Source: Trichosporon coremiiforme (lineage: Eukaryota > Basidiomycota > Tremellomycetes > Trichosporonales > Trichosporonaceae). Taken from it: a stretch of 64,000 nucleotides of DNA. The stretch covers positions 312,510-376,509 of the forward strand of contig BCJJ01000030.1 of the NCBI GenBank assembly GCA_039545355.1, written 5' to 3'. Both the position numbers and the translations under genes were made by a program. Positions 48,615-61,260 of this stretch are shown here, in pieces. Under the pieces are notes generated by a model, which saw only the letters and a list, made by a program, of their open reading frames with translations, did no database searches and was not told the origin of the DNA. Within the stretch, counting starts at the first letter, position 1. The number at the start of each line of letters is the position of its first letter.

Positions 48615-50807
48615 TTAGTACGGGAACACCTCCCTGCCGTCAGCATGACAACACCTCATTGACAGCTCACATAGACCCATACTCGATGACGCGGAACAGC
48701 TTGTCATCGAGCACCTTGCCCGAGTATCCGACGCTGTTTCTCAGCTAACATTCCTGGCACTGCAAGCTCACTGCTCGCGCCATCCCAATGCGTCGACCCA
48801 ATCATGGCCAAGCTCGACCTCGCGCAAGCTGCGGCCCTCCCAGTCGCTGAGCTCTGAGTCTGGCACGCCCTTGAAGATGATCTGGAGTCAGCGCTCCTGC
48901 AGTGGTATGTCGATCGAGAACAGGGACAGGTGGGGAAGCTCGACGCACGAATAATCGGATCAAGATGTCGGGTCGCGGGATGATGCTCAGCTGGCTTGAG
49001 GGCTCGAGTTGTTTCTGGTTCAGAATGCTGGGTCGTCAGTTTGAACGATACGTGCAAGTTCACGTCTCGAGACCCTCGTTGTTGGTGACGCAGACTAACA
49101 AGTTACTGACCGGTATGCCTGTTGTCAGCTACGAGAGATTTTGGAAGCTCACGATGTGCTTATGCCTGTTCACGCCCGGTAGCCAGCTCGTGATCACATT
49201 CGTGCGCGTATCCGGCGGCAGGGACATGGTGGAGAGCACACGGTCCATGTGCGTCAAGAAGTTCTTCACAGGCAGGCAGAATCCGGTCGTCGGGCTGATG
49301 TCGGGCCATGCTGGGAGTCAGCTCGTCCTGATTCCAACATACCGGGTACGAGGGGACTGTCAGGTTTCAGTGACTTGGGCTGGGGCGCCTGCTTTGGCCG
49401 GCGGAGTCAGCTGGACTCCCTTCTTCGGTAGCTTGCGCTCACAGGAGCTCGTAGAAGATACCGCTCATCTCGATCGAATGCAGGACATCCTCGATGACCC
49501 CGTTCGGCTTCACGCGCAGGAACCATCGCAGACTGTCGTCGCTCCCTTCGGTGCCGCGGATTGGTGTGTGTGGGTAGGTGCTCGACACGGTCCAGCCCTT
49601 CAGTGTGAGGCTGACCTCGACCTGGCGTCAGCTGCAGGCAACAAGGTTCAGCAGCGTCCGGATTGCGCGGCAACAACTTTGAAAAGCGTCTGGAGCGGGT
49701 CGACTGGGAAGAGTCACTCACGGCCTTCTCACCACCCCCGTACACCATCTCTAGTCTAGACCGGTCCGAACTCGGACGGAATAGGACCCGCACGATACTT
49801 AGATCCTGCTCGACGACCGCTGTTAGCTTGTCCTTCACGCAGGAATAGCGCCAGCTCACTCTTAACTGCATGCTGGACGTCACTCAGCTGCTTGCCATGG
49901 AAAGCCTGCGCGTGGTCCTTGTCCACACTGAACGTGCCGAGATATCCTTTGCTGTCAGCTCAGCAGACGTGTTCCAAAACTTACGGCCCGGCGGGGGTCC
50001 TTTCGTGAGTTCGCTGTGGGTCAGCTGGTGTTCCTGTGTGATGATAGCTGTCGAGAGTGCAAGGCAGCAAGAGAGGTGACTCACCCAGTCACGCTCGCTG
50101 TGCACTTCACGTCCTTATTGTCGAGAGTGCGCGCGTGGAGCGTCTGCTCCACCGTCTTCGGTGCAGGCTTCGGCTTCTCCTTGGCGGCGGGCTTCGGCGC
50201 CTCCTTGCCTGGTTCCTTCGCCCCCGGCTTGGCTGCGGCGCACTTAGCGCCCGACTGGGGGTTTAGCTACGGCACCAGTTCTGGGAGCTCACGTCAGGCG
50301 AGGGCTGAGTGTCAGCTATCATTCAAGGCTGCGAAAGCTTACATTCTTCTCGAACGCATGCACGTCGAACCGCACAAAGGGTCTGCCCGCGATTGCGTAG
50401 TAGAATGAGTCGTTGTCCGAGCTGGGGTCAGCTAAGCTCACCGAAACATAGCCCGAGAAAGCTTCGGAGACTCCTCGCCTCGGCCAAATGCCACTCAACC
50501 GCTGCGGTCGATGCGAGTGGAGAATGGCGTGTGGCGGTGCGGTGCCTGCAGAGCTTACGCACATGTAAACACTGTTCCCGGCGAGATAATGCTGCAGCCC
50601 GTACCGGTGCATGTCGGCGGCGGGCAAGCTGAGACGAATCAGGTGCGTCGTGGGCACCGACAGCGCCGTCGTGATGTGCGCTACGGTCTTCTGCGCTCTG
50701 TCAGCTTACATCTTCTTCAATAAGCTCACGTCAAACGTCTCGGGCAGAGTGCAGAAGTACTCGTACCCGTAGTAGTTGAGCACCATCATGCGCGGCGGCG
50801 TCGACAT
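48615..50807 (-). CDS. Intron-dense gene of unknown function (YWLP/YWLP-like fungal family)
   Basis: Twelve or more exons on the minus strand from ATG 50807 (exon 1: 50807-50730, MSTPPRMMVLNYYGYEYF) to TAA 48615. Middle exons encode SDNDSFYYAIAGRPFVRFDV, a Lys/Pro/Ala linker (AAKEKPKPAPK), KGYLGTFSVDKDHAQAF, SIVRVLFRPSSDRSRLEMVY and VEVSLTLKGWTVSSTYPHTP. The C-terminal part matches a pattern I recall from uncharacterised basidiomycete proteins: TTGFCLPVKNFLTHMDRVL, TSWLPGVNRHKHIAYRILNQ, PRPDILIRLF, IIFKGVPDSEL and LFRVIEYGSMEVFPY. An 8-nt microexon (49118-49111) and a 19-nt last exon (48633-48615) are needed to join these. Several central junctions are uncertain. No function can be assigned. 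Confidence 0.72.
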
Positions 50808-51373
50808 GGTGCCTGCTGCTCCTTTGACTGGTGAGGATGGGGATGAAGGGGCACTAAGTGGCGGCGATGGATGACGGAGTTAACGTTGAAGTGGGAGTCG
50901 CAACGTGAGAAAGATGAAGAACCTTGAAAGATCGCATCATGTTTGCCCGCAGACGTGCACTGCGCGCTGCACGCCTCCACGCACACGCCTCTTGATGCAA
51001 TGTTGTGTGTGTGTGTGTGTATCGTGCGCCCGTGCACGTTGCACGCCTGTGGGCTGCACGAAGGCCGGACGCCGCCCCTTCCACTCCATCAAAACCCCAT
51101 TTCGCCACCATACGGCCCTTGGCGCCCCTTGACCTTCAGCATCACGAACATCCATTCCCCGTCGCCATTCAGACTTCCCCTGGTTCACTATGTTCGCCCT
51201 GCTACTCTATCGATGCGAATGCATGAAATCGTTACAACAACATTGGTGAATCTGTATCCCTTGAGCTTATCATTTGCAGTAGTTTAGTTTGTTGGTTGCG
51301 TAAGGTAAGATGAGGAAGGTTGACCAGATGAGAAAATCGAGTATGATGTCTATATTTGTGGGAGAAGTTGACC
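50808..51373. other. Intergenic region with GT microsatellite
   Basis: Leader and promoter of the unknown gene plus the 3' end of the SCAP gene. It holds a GT run at 51004-51020; nothing else recognised. Confidence 0.55.
51004..51020. repeat. GT dinucleotide repeat
   Basis: About eight uninterrupted GT units. Confidence 0.85.
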
Positions 51374-54300
51374 TTACTTTGCCGTGAACAGCCCGGTCCC
51401 GTTGACGATGACGGCGAGACCGGGCGTGCCCGGTGTCGGCGCGCCGTTACTACTACCATTAGGGCTCATGCTGTTCGCGCGCATCGGCGGCGGCGTGAGG
51501 GGGAAGTGGGGTCGGCGGGGCGTGGCGAGGTTAATGTTCGGCGTCGAGTGGCCATTCGCAAATGGCGTCGCACTCGGACGATTCGAACCAGACACCGTAC
51601 CCAGGATTCCGATGCGGTTGCCGAAGCCCGCCAGGAGCACGCAGCTCGAGCCTCGGCCCACAGGGCAGAGCGGACGCACCGCGACGTACCCTAGCGGTTG
51701 GTGCGTGGGCACAACGTTGCTCGCTCCGCTGTGCGGGAACGACGCCCGCCCGTTCAGGCTCAGCATGCGCTCCGCTCGACGCTGGCGCATGGGTACTTCG
51801 CCAGCCTCCCCCGTGCGGGGCGGGACCCCCGTGCGGCGTTCCAGAACCTCTAACGAGGAAGTGTCGACCAAAAGCACGGAGCCGTTCCATGGCTTGCGCA
51901 GATCAACGTTCCAGACCTGCCACTGGCTGTCGTCGATGCCGCTGCCGTTGCGGCGCACGCCCACGAGCGTGTCGTCCAGAACAGCCCAGCCACCGTCACT
52001 TGCCAGAATTCCGCCGAGTGGAATTACGACCGGTGACGAGTCCTCCATCGACGACAGGTTCTTAAGCGGCGTAAGCGGCGACGCTGAGTCCTCGGTCGAC
52101 ATGGCGAGGCTACCCAGAGCCCCGAACGAGCCATTTCGCTCCATAGGCGAAGGTGGCCGGTCGTCGAGGCGGTAGCCGCTAAGGCGCCGCGTGCCGTGGG
52201 ACGATACGGGGAAGTCGCTGGGCGGAGCTAAGCTGGCCTTGATCGGCGATGGCGCAGTGCTGAGGCCGCCTGACATCGAGCGCTGGCGGCCAGCAGGCTG
52301 GAACACGATGCCGGTCGAGCGCATAGAAGAAGCGCTGGCCAATGTGTCGTCTAAAGCCGATCGTCGGACAGGCTGGCAGCGGCAAAACTGGGTGCGATCC
52401 TTGTTCACTACACGGTCGATAAACACTTGCGATGCGGTCGAGACAATGACGAAGAAGCCGAGGGACGACTGAGTGCCGCAAGTGGCACAGTGGGTGTTTC
52501 CGGGAGCAGCGATGGTGACCTCTTTGATGGGCTCGCTGGCCTGGTGGACGGCAGCAAACGGCTCGCCGTAGGCGTCGAAAAGATCAACACGACCAGAGCG
52601 ACGGCCTACAACGAAGAGCTCCGGCATCCTGTCCTGCCACGGAACGATGCAGCGCGAAACAGAGGTCACGCGATCGCCCAGCGGAAGGGCTGTGCCGAGC
52701 GGGAGCGGCGTCCACCCACTGTGCTGCTTGTGCCAGATGTTCGTGCCCTCGGCGTTGCTGACGACCACGACGGGTCCATTCTCGGTCGCGAACAGGCCCG
52801 TACGACATGGCAACAGCTCGCTCTTGATGACCGCGGGAATGATCTCGAATGACCGGTTGCCAGCAACAACCTGAACGCTCCCGTTCGAGATAGCGACCAA
52901 AAGAGCCGGGCAAACGATGAGACCGGAGGCCGACGTGGGGCTGGGGCTGCTGAACGGGTCGTCCGAAGGCGGGAGGTCCTCGAAGGCGACGGCGACGACG
53001 CGATCCTGGCATTCGGGCTGGAACAGGTTCGTGACGCCAATGCTGTCGGTCTTGCCGTCCTCAGGGGTGGCCCAGAACTGAACCAAACCGTTACGAGTTG
53101 CCACCGCGACGTAGTTGTTGTCCCGGCTGACCGCAGCGCCGATGGCAGGGCTGTCCTTCAGGAAGGTGTCGACCGTCAACATCTCTCGGGTGCCCGAAGC
53201 ATGATCATCGTCGGTGAAGCGCCACAAGCAGATCGTATTGTCGATACCGATCGACACGGCGAGCTTGCCGTCTGGGCTTGCTGCGATCACGTCGACATCG
53301 AATTCGTGACTGGCCGGGAGCATGTAGACGCTGATCGACGAGTTGGCTTTCGAGCTGCGGTGGCCTTCATCATCGGACTCCTCATCTGATCCGTGATCGT
53401 CGTCAGGATGTTTCAAGTGGTCACGCTGGACTGCGAGCTTGTCCGAGTCCTTCAGCAGGAACCTCAGGAGTCCATACAGCGCCAGGGGCGTCGACAGGAG
53501 CGGGACAATGACGAACTTGAACAAGTGCCAGACTGGGCGGATGTCGAACGCTCGCGCGGGCTTCAGCGGGTCAAGCATGAGCCTGATGTCTGAAGGTTCC
53601 AGAGCGTGCCCTGGGCGAGGGAGTACCACAATCGACGAGGGGGGCATAGCGATCCGAACCGAGGTCAGACCCTTGGGATTGATCGCTCTCCAGAGCTCTT
53701 CGGAAGGCGTGATGGAGAATAGACTGCTGGCGGCAGTGGCGAAAGTGGTCGGGCGAGCAGACAAGGCGTAAGACGAAGTTGCTGTCGGGACGTAGCCGTA
53801 AAGTGCCGCTGCAGGGTTGATACGACCGCGCTCGGTGTACCAGTAAATGATGCCAACCGAAGTGAGCAGGAGGATTAAGCTTCCACTCTTGGCGACACGA
53901 GCGCGGAGGATCTTGCGCCAGTTTATGCGGGCTGCTCGTCGACCAGCGCGGCGCTTGGCGGCATCCTCCTCGCGTCGCTTAGCTTCCGTAGCAGATAACC
54001 CGCCTTTAGATGCTAGGACATCGGCGAGCTCGAGACGCTGGGCGTCGATCGACAGGACGGTCAGGAAGAACGTGTTGAGCATGAACCAGTCGGCGATGAT
54101 GACGACTGCGGCGAAGATGCAGAACTCGCGGACGGGTTGCAGGTGCACGCAGAGCGAAACAAACGCCAAGATGAGCAAATCCGTGCAGGACGTCAGGAAC
54201 ATGGTCCCCCCGACCTTACTGAGGCCGATGCCGATGCGCTCAGGAACCGAGTGCGTGAACGGCACGGAGAAGACGGCTCTCGTAAGAACCGACATGTTCT

Positions 54301-55917
54301 CGACGCCGACGACGACAATGACGAACGGCAGGACGTAGGTCGGCAGGACGGTCTGGCCCTTGCTCCAGCCCCATCCCTTCCAGCTGAGATCATTCCAGCC
54401 GAGCACCGCGAGCACGCCGGACGACATCAGGGCAGAGCAACAGAGCTGCACAATGCCCGTGAAGGCGAGACCGATTGGCGAGTGGACCTTGGTGGCGTTT
54501 CGTGACAGCTGGTAGAGCAGCCCGGCGAGCAGCAACGCGTACAGGACGAACACGATCCGCGGTGTCTTGTTCGACTTGGGTGTCGGAGCAGTTGGCGGCG
54601 GAGTTGTCGAAAACTGAGACAAGTCAGCTAGCAGAACCGATTAGTGAGCTTACAGAAACTAGCGTCGAGCTGTTACCAACCCCTCGTGGCCACGACTCAG
54701 TGAATACCTCAGCACCAAGCGGCGCCAGTACCTGCCCCAGCTTAGCGTTCCATTTGTCTTCGAAGGCTTGTCGGTCCCCTTGTACGTGAAATGGGACAGC
54801 AACGGTGCGGTAGGTCGAGCTGTACTCCTCGGGGCTTCCCCAGAGCTCTCCGTGCGCGGTCGTGCCCCCTGCGCCGTCGGGGCTGATGATGTAGCAGGGT
54901 CCGTCCTCCTTAACTTGGCCGTTGTGGGGTATCAGATGCCTCACACAGCGAGCGCCGTCTTCCCACTCATCCGCCAATCTCTGCACCTGTTTCAGCAGAC
55001 TCACACCCTCTCCATTCTCCCCATCCAGCACCTCTCCCACATCTGCCCATGCTATCCGAAGCACGTCGATTTCAGGAATGTTGGCTGAGGTGCCTGCAGA
55101 GCATGACTGGGCGGCCACCCATGCTCTGTCTCCTTCTGGCGCCCACCACGGTCCCCATTCAACGTTGGGAAGTAGTGGTGGCGGGTCGGGATAGAAGGCA
55201 TCCTGAATGGGTCGCCATGATGTGCTAGCAGTGCTACTGCAAGGTATCGGGGAGGCGGGATGGGCGGAGGGTGCGTCGAAACCTCGTTCAATGAAGGCTG
55301 CGATCGAGGGATAGAACAGGGTGGTCATCACGAAGCAGTCGATGAGCAGTGTTCGGATCTGAAGGATTAGCTCGCACTCAAGGATGGCTGATGCAAAACA
55401 AGGTGTGAGAGTTAAGGGGGACGGGTACGAAGTGTCGCCGCGCCGAAGTTCACATGCTACCTGCGGGTGCTGCATCGGCGCTAGGCGCCCAGCGGCAAAC
55501 AGACGTTCCCGCCGCTTGCCACAGTTCCTCCACCGGCAAAGCGCAGCGGCGGACGATCACCCTGCTGTCGCATCCAGTAGTGGCCGGGCGCGAAATGAAT
55601 GTGACACGGACACCGAGTGCCGAGTCGCACGGCCCAAGCCAATCGAGTTGAATTGGGTCACGGATCACGGACTCTGCCGGCGAGCCGATCACTGAGAGAT
55701 AAGGTGTTTGGGGACGGCAACGCACCTGATTCCTGGCGCAGTGCTCTCCGAACCGCTTGAAGGCTTCGCGGATGACAGTCCGCGGGGAGGAGAAGGAGCG
55801 GACATTGTTCTGAAACGTCTTTGTGGATCTCCGTCGTCTCGGTCGCGCAGCGGGGCCGGCACTGCTAGCGCTACTGCCGCGCCGATGGCGGAGCGAGTTG
55901 GTGCCGAGCCACGACAT
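51374..55917 (-). CDS. SCP1: SREBP cleavage-activating protein homologue (SCAP/Scp1)
   Basis: ER sterol sensor that escorts SREBP to the Golgi when sterol or oxygen is low. Three exons: 55917-55726, 55358-54654, 54613-51374; 1378 residues. Exon 1 (MSWLGTNSLRHRR... to GEHCARNQ) joins IRTLLIDCFVMTTLFYPSI, the first membrane helix, followed by a luminal loop. The sterol-sensing domain is about residues 316-480 (YVLPFVIVVVGVENMSVLTR; GTMFLTSCTDLLILAFVSL). Right after it DAQRLELADVLAS at about residue 490-500 resembles the MELADL COPII-binding signal of animal SCAP. The C-terminal half carries WD repeats (VDVIAASPDGKLAVSIGIDN) with low-complexity Ser/Pro inserts. The last exon of 1080 codons is unbroken, unusual here. 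Confidence 0.9.
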
Positions 55918-57461
55918 CAGCGCATCGGACGGCGAGCAGTTTCGGACGGGTCGAGTTCGGGATGTGGATGCGACGGGGTGGCGAGGGCGAGGGCGGGAGT
56001 AGTGGTTGCAGGGGGGTTATCGGGTACGGTGAGGGTGTGGGTGAGTGTGGGATTGAAAGAACGGTGCTTGCTGTGGGGTGCAACGAGTGTGTGAAGATGA
56101 GGATGGAGGATGGAGGATGGAAGATGGAGGATGGAGGATGTGCGTGCGGTTGGTGTGAGTGTGATTGCAGGAGGGTTGCCGTGCGTGACGGTTTCCTAGA
56201 GCCAGAACTGCAGCCTGGAGGCGCGCGTGAGTGAGGGTTTGGGTGAGTGGGTGAATGAGTGAGCCACCCTGCGTACCTGGCTCCTGGCGCCTGCCTGGCT
56301 GGGCTTAAGGGCTTGCTTACCTAGCGTCCGCCAGAGCGCCCCCGCCGTCGTCGGGGCGCTGACACCAGGCGGTACCGCACCAGGCGGCGCGGCCCAGGTG
56401 CCCAGGCAACACGCAGCACCCAGTCCGAACCTGCGGAATTTGACTGAATGATAAACCGACTAACACGCGTCCATACGCTCCATACGCATGCCTTGAAAGG
56501 CATCCTTGCTGCCGACCCTGTCATCCTGTCATTTCAACCACCATTACCTGCATTAACCTGCGGCCCTCAAATTCTTATCCTCCGGCCTCTGAAACTACTG
56601 CTCTCATGCTCTCATGCTCTCCTCCTGCTCCTGCGCCGCCCAATGAGCCATTTGGTCCACAGACCACTCACTCCCTCGAAGCGCCCAACGGACATCCCCT
56701 CCCATGCTATGCACACGCGGACACGTGCATATGTGCCGACGACTCGTCTTCTCTGTCCTTCTCTCTCTCCCGCGTGCTGCGCGCCTTGCACCGTCTGGTC
56801 TGACCTCTGATGCTTGACATGCCGAAAGATGTCCATTTCTCGTAACTGTTGTCACAGGCCCACACCCAGCTCTCTTCCCTTCCCTGGGCTCGGCTCCTTC
56901 TCAGCCATGTGCTCTTAGCTGCCGGCCCCGTTCTTGATTGGCTCAGCCTCCGTGCTCCGACAGCTGTCTGCTATCACGCCCCCTGGTCTTCCACCCACTC
57001 GTTGGGCGATGTCGGGCATTCCCTGATGTCCATTGGCAGTGTCCGTCTTTCCACGTTCACCCACCAATTCCAACACGCCGTGGAATGGTAGACCTTGTCG
57101 CTCTCCTGGTCTTGTCTTATTGTTCTGCATGATGTGCACAGAGCTACAGAAATGGCGACGCCACGATGCCGTCGGCACACGCGCTCCTTCAGGAATATGT
57201 GGAGCTCTGGTAGCAGCTAGACGCTTTGAGGCTCATACGTACACTGTGCATGCCGCAACCAGAAGCGCAGTGGCGGCCTCCGCGGCGCCAGCACTGGCTG
57301 AACACTGGTTATTCCAACCTGCCCCAGCGCTGATGGGAGAGTGCCCGGGCGCCAGGCGCGCCAGACCCTTGCCACCCAATTGCAGATCGCGGAGACGCCC
57401 AGACCGCCTGGCCTGGAGAAGCAACACACCTGTGCGCTCGCCCTCTTCATCGGCACCTTCC
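55918..57461. other. Intergenic region with heptamer repeats
   Basis: Promoter side of the SCAP gene and 3' side of the DENN gene. It has a GGATGGA-type repeat at 56101-56141. The 193-codon plus frame at 57033 looks random and overlaps the next gene antisense. Confidence 0.5.
56101..56141. repeat. Short tandem GGATGGA repeat
   Basis: About five or six units of 7 nt, one with a GGAAGAT variant. Confidence 0.85.
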
Positions 57462-59325
57462 TCATTGCTGCGACATGTCGGCGCCGCCTTCCGTGTTCTC
57501 CGAACCTATGGCGGGTTCCACGTTCCAGTTCCTGGCCAAGGCAAGCCATTGTTTCTCCTCCCCGTTGCCCCCAGTCCAGCGCCCAGTCAGCTCTTTCAAC
57601 TGGGCAGGCGTTAGCTCCCAGGACCCAGCACTGACGGAAATGAGACGGGCATACAAGTGGTAGGCGTTGTGGTGGAATTGGTCGAGGATGAGCCGCCCCC
57701 TGCGTGCCGTGTCGTCAGGGATGGAGCCGTCATCCGGCTCTGTCGACATGGCGCTGTCGTCCTCGTCGACATAGTTGTCAAGCAATGAATGCACGTCCGC
57801 GTCGCGTAGCAGGCACGCGTCCTCCGAGTCTTCCAGCTGGATGCCGACGCGGCCCCGACCTAAGGCAAAGTCACAGACCCCAATGCAAAGATGCCACATG
57901 CTCTCAAGAAGCTCAAACACGACGAGCCACATGCCCCCTGAGCGGTTCGTGGCCGTGAAGCCGACTGTGGTGGCCCGCACGCCGCGCGGACTCTGATCGA
58001 GCAGCACCAAGCTTCGGTACAGTCCCAAATCAGCGAACGAGTACGTCACCACACGTGTACTTGGCTTCTTGCCGATTTCAGGTTGGCATTGCAGAACCGG
58101 AGGCGGCGATTGGAACTTGTCTAACGATCGCACGTCGATGTCGCCCAGCACGGACAGCACGTCGGACATGTCGATGAACATGTCATAGGCGTCAGTGTGA
58201 GACTTGTACATCATATCGCTAGTCGCTGCTGTCAGCTTGATCGGTGTGATTAGCTCACTGGCCACCCATCCTCCCACTCTCTTCTTGATGTCGTCGAGAT
58301 CCATGAGTCCGATGTTCCCCAGCAGAACCGACGGCCGTGCGCCATTCTCTAAAGCAGCAGCCGGAGGAAGGCCCATGGCCCAGATACACCAAGCAAACGC
58401 GCCACTAGTAAGAAGAGGAGGTGGTGAGTAGATAAGCTGCCGTTAGATTCAGCAGATGAAGAGTTACTCACGATACGTTGGCCCGCCAGCGATGCCTTGT
58501 AAATGGTGATGAGCTCCGGGCCCATCATGCCGAGAAGAGCCGGCATGTAAGTGATAGGGTGCTGTGGCTGAAAATCAGCTCTCCGTAAGAAGCGCTCGCT
58601 AGGTACTCACGCGTATGCGTTTGCTGAGCACGTTCGCAAGCGCTCTAGCGCTCTGAGGCTCCGGTGCCTCTCGGCTCTTCGCCTTTGAGTTTGCCCACAC
58701 TTCATCCAAGAGGGCTTTGACTGCTGTTTTGTCGGTTCCATCGTCCTCAAAGGGGTCGCTCACACCCTCAAGACGGTCGTAGAGATCCTCTAGAGGACCT
58801 TCCAGTTCAAACACGTCGGTGCCGGTTGCAGGCGGTGCTATGGTCAGCCCCAACCTGATCTCGACCGAGCTGCCTGTGTTTGCTTTGCTGGCAAGTTGCC
58901 CTACCGCCGACACTCACCCAGAACAACACCCAGTGTACCCATACGCCTTCCTCGACCAGTCTCTTGGGCTCTTGACCTGAAGAGCCCAGCTCCGGGAAGA
59001 CCACAGTGGGTGAATGTGACAAGGTCCTGATCGCGCAGATGCAGCCCAGAAGGCAATGAAGTGTGCTCGATGCGCCCCGGAGGGATGCTGTCTGCAGCTG
59101 TCAGCATGATATGCACTCTGCAAGGAAGTTTGCAGTAGGTAGCTGTGCCATCACCAACCAGCCCGGCGTAATCTTTGAGGGATCGGATCGAATGAATTGG
59201 CTGTTAACTGTGTAGACAAACTCACTGTCAAGGGAGACGTAGTATGACACCTCCTGGCCCTTCAGGTCGTGGAAGTGCGTCAGAAAGAGCGCCGCCAATG
59301 GCGACAAGTGGGGAAGGTTGGACAT
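57462..59325 (-). CDS. DENN-domain protein, LCHN/DENND11/Anr2-like
   Basis: Member of the LCHN (DUF2347-type) branch of DENN proteins, putative Rab regulators in membrane trafficking. Five exons: 59325-59226, 59097-58918, 58837-58611, 58567-58472, 58436-57462; 525 residues. Visible blocks: ALFLTHFHDLKGQEVSYY; IEHTSLPSGLHLRDQDLV followed by RGRRMGTLGVVLG; MPALLGMMGPELITIYKAS; and RILIYSPPPLLTSGAFAWC, formed across intron 4 by choosing the GGCAG acceptor over a downstream TAG that hits a stop. LLGNIGLMDLDDIKKR continues the DENN fold. An upstream in-frame ATG near 59436 would add a poorly convincing extension. Confidence 0.85.
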
Positions 59326-59632
59326 GATGGAGGAAGTGACGATGGGAAGTAGAAGGCAGAATGTCGAATCGTCATGATATGGAGGCAGCGGCAACTGGAC
59401 CGTGACGCAATCGCGTAGATAGGTTCTAGGTTCCATCGGCCGACGCGTACCCCCGTTTCAGCGCAATCTTCTTTCACGTTCAGTGCCCGTCTTCGTAGCC
59501 GTTCACAATACATAATGCATCTGCTTCTATCACACTGCTTCCGACTGGCTGCATGCACCTCTTCTCCTAGTGGGTGCACGATATCGGAACATGACACCGT
59601 TACGTTGTCTACTACATCTAGCTTGACACTGC
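59326..59632. other. Spacer between the DENN gene and RPT5
   Basis: 5' flank of the DENN gene and 3' flank of RPT5; nothing further seen. Confidence 0.5.
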
Positions 59633-61260
59633 TTAAGCGAAATACTAAATGGTCAGCCGTTATCTAGCGTCATATAACTCACGTGGTGTTCCTTGGCCTT
59701 GCGGGCCTGGACCTCCAGGATACCACCCATGAAGTGCTCGTGCGAAAGCTGGGTCGCATTCTGTCGAAGGGCAAGCTGCCAGTCAGTTCAGATCTTGTGT
59801 ACGGTCACTCACCATTCCAGCCTCGACACACACGGCCTTGAGCTGGGCACCGTTCATGTCCTCTGTTGATCGCGCAAGCTCCTCGAAGCTAATTGTCAGT
59901 CAGGAAAGAATGGCCAGGACTCACTTGACACCCTTGTGGTTCAGCTTACGAGCATGAATCTGGAGAATGCGCTCACGCGCGGACTCGTTGGGAAGTGGGA
60001 ATTCAATCTTGCGGTCCAATCGACCGGAACGGAGCAGAGCCGGGTCAAGAATGTCGATACGGTTAGTGGCGGCGATGACCTTGATACGCTCATCACTTGA
60101 GAAACCATCGAGCTGGTTGAGTAGCTCAAGCATGGTGCGCTGGACTTCACGGTCACCAGCCTTGTTGCTGTCGAAACGCTTTGTACCAACGGCATCCAGC
60201 TCGTCGATGAAGATGATAGCGGGTGCCTTCTGCTTAGCAAGCTCGAAGGCATCACGAACGAGCTTGGCACCGTCACCGATGTACATCTGCACAAGTGAGG
60301 GACCAGCAAGCTTGAGGTAACAGGCGTTCGTCTGAGCGGCACAAGCGCGGGCAAGCATTGTCTTTCCGGTTCCGGGAGGGCCATACATGAGACATCCCTT
60401 GGGGGGCTTGATGCCAAGGGTCTTGAACTTCTCAGCCTGCTGCATGGGCAGAACACTGGAGTCAGCTTACAGATATTCAGAAGAAGACGTACATCGCCTC
60501 AACCAGCTCCTCAATCTGCTTGTCCAGACCACCAATGTCAGTATAGGTCTCTGTGGGTCGCTCGTCGACCTCCATCGCCTTCACTCGCGCATCGTACTCT
60601 GCCGGCAGCTTGTCCAGGACCAGGTAAGAGTCCTTGTTGACGCCAATAAGGTCTCCCGGTGTCAGCTCGTTGTGAGGAACAAGGCCGATAATCGGGAGGA
60701 ACACAGTCTGGAGTCAGCTCATTGACTTGCGGCGACCTCACCTGTCGTGTGGATGTCTTAATAACAGCACACTTGGACTTCTTCGCATTCTGCTCGTTGT
60801 GCGCCGCTCCCTCCTGTGCCTCGGCGTCGACATCAAGAATCTCCACCACCTTCGAGACCAGATACGGAAGGACCTTGTTCTGCTTGATCTTCGTCATGTT
60901 GTCCTGGATCTTTTCGACCATTTGCTCACGCTCATGTGAGAGTCGAAGGTTCTCCGCGCGCAGCATCTTCACCTCGTTGTCAATCATCCTCGTCTGCATC
61001 CTGATCTCCTGTGCGTCACCCTGATCCTCGTCAGCTACTTCCCATACCTTTAATAACTGCAGACTCACCTTCAGAACGTGTTCCGGGATGTCGTCCCAAG
61101 TCTCCTCCGGCTTCTCCGGCTTGGCCTCCTTCATTTTGACATCTTCACCAGCGGCAGGCTGCTCGCTCGCCTGTCCGGAAGAGGAGGGGGACTCCTCCTT
61201 GCGGTCGTTGTTCGAGGGCTGACTCGGGGGCACAGGCGGTTCACCTGCAGGGGCGGACAT
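59633..61260 (-). CDS. RPT5: 26S proteasome regulatory ATPase Rpt5 (6A)
   Basis: AAA+ ATPase of the 19S base that unfolds substrates and opens the 20S gate. Seven exons: 61260-61069, 61020-60742, 60707-60493, 60455-59925, 59888-59813, 59775-59683, 59644-59633; 465 residues. N-terminal coiled coil and OB region ([15 protein letters not shown]), Walker A GPPGTGKT, Walker [12 protein letters not shown], arginine-finger region [16 protein letters not shown]. Exon 6 must start at the GGCAG acceptor so as to include LALRQ, matching the family. The last exon is only 12 nt and encodes YFA plus stop, the HbYX gate-opening tail. Intron 1 (48 nt) is 3n and stop-free. Confidence 0.96.

Noticed and set aside
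57033..57614. 193-codon plus frame
   Set aside because: Overlaps the DENN gene antisense and has shadow-like composition.
58386..58402. TAG acceptor (…CTTACTAG) for DENN intron 4
   Set aside because: Gives a frame that stops early; the GGCAG acceptor yields the conserved RILIYSPPP block.
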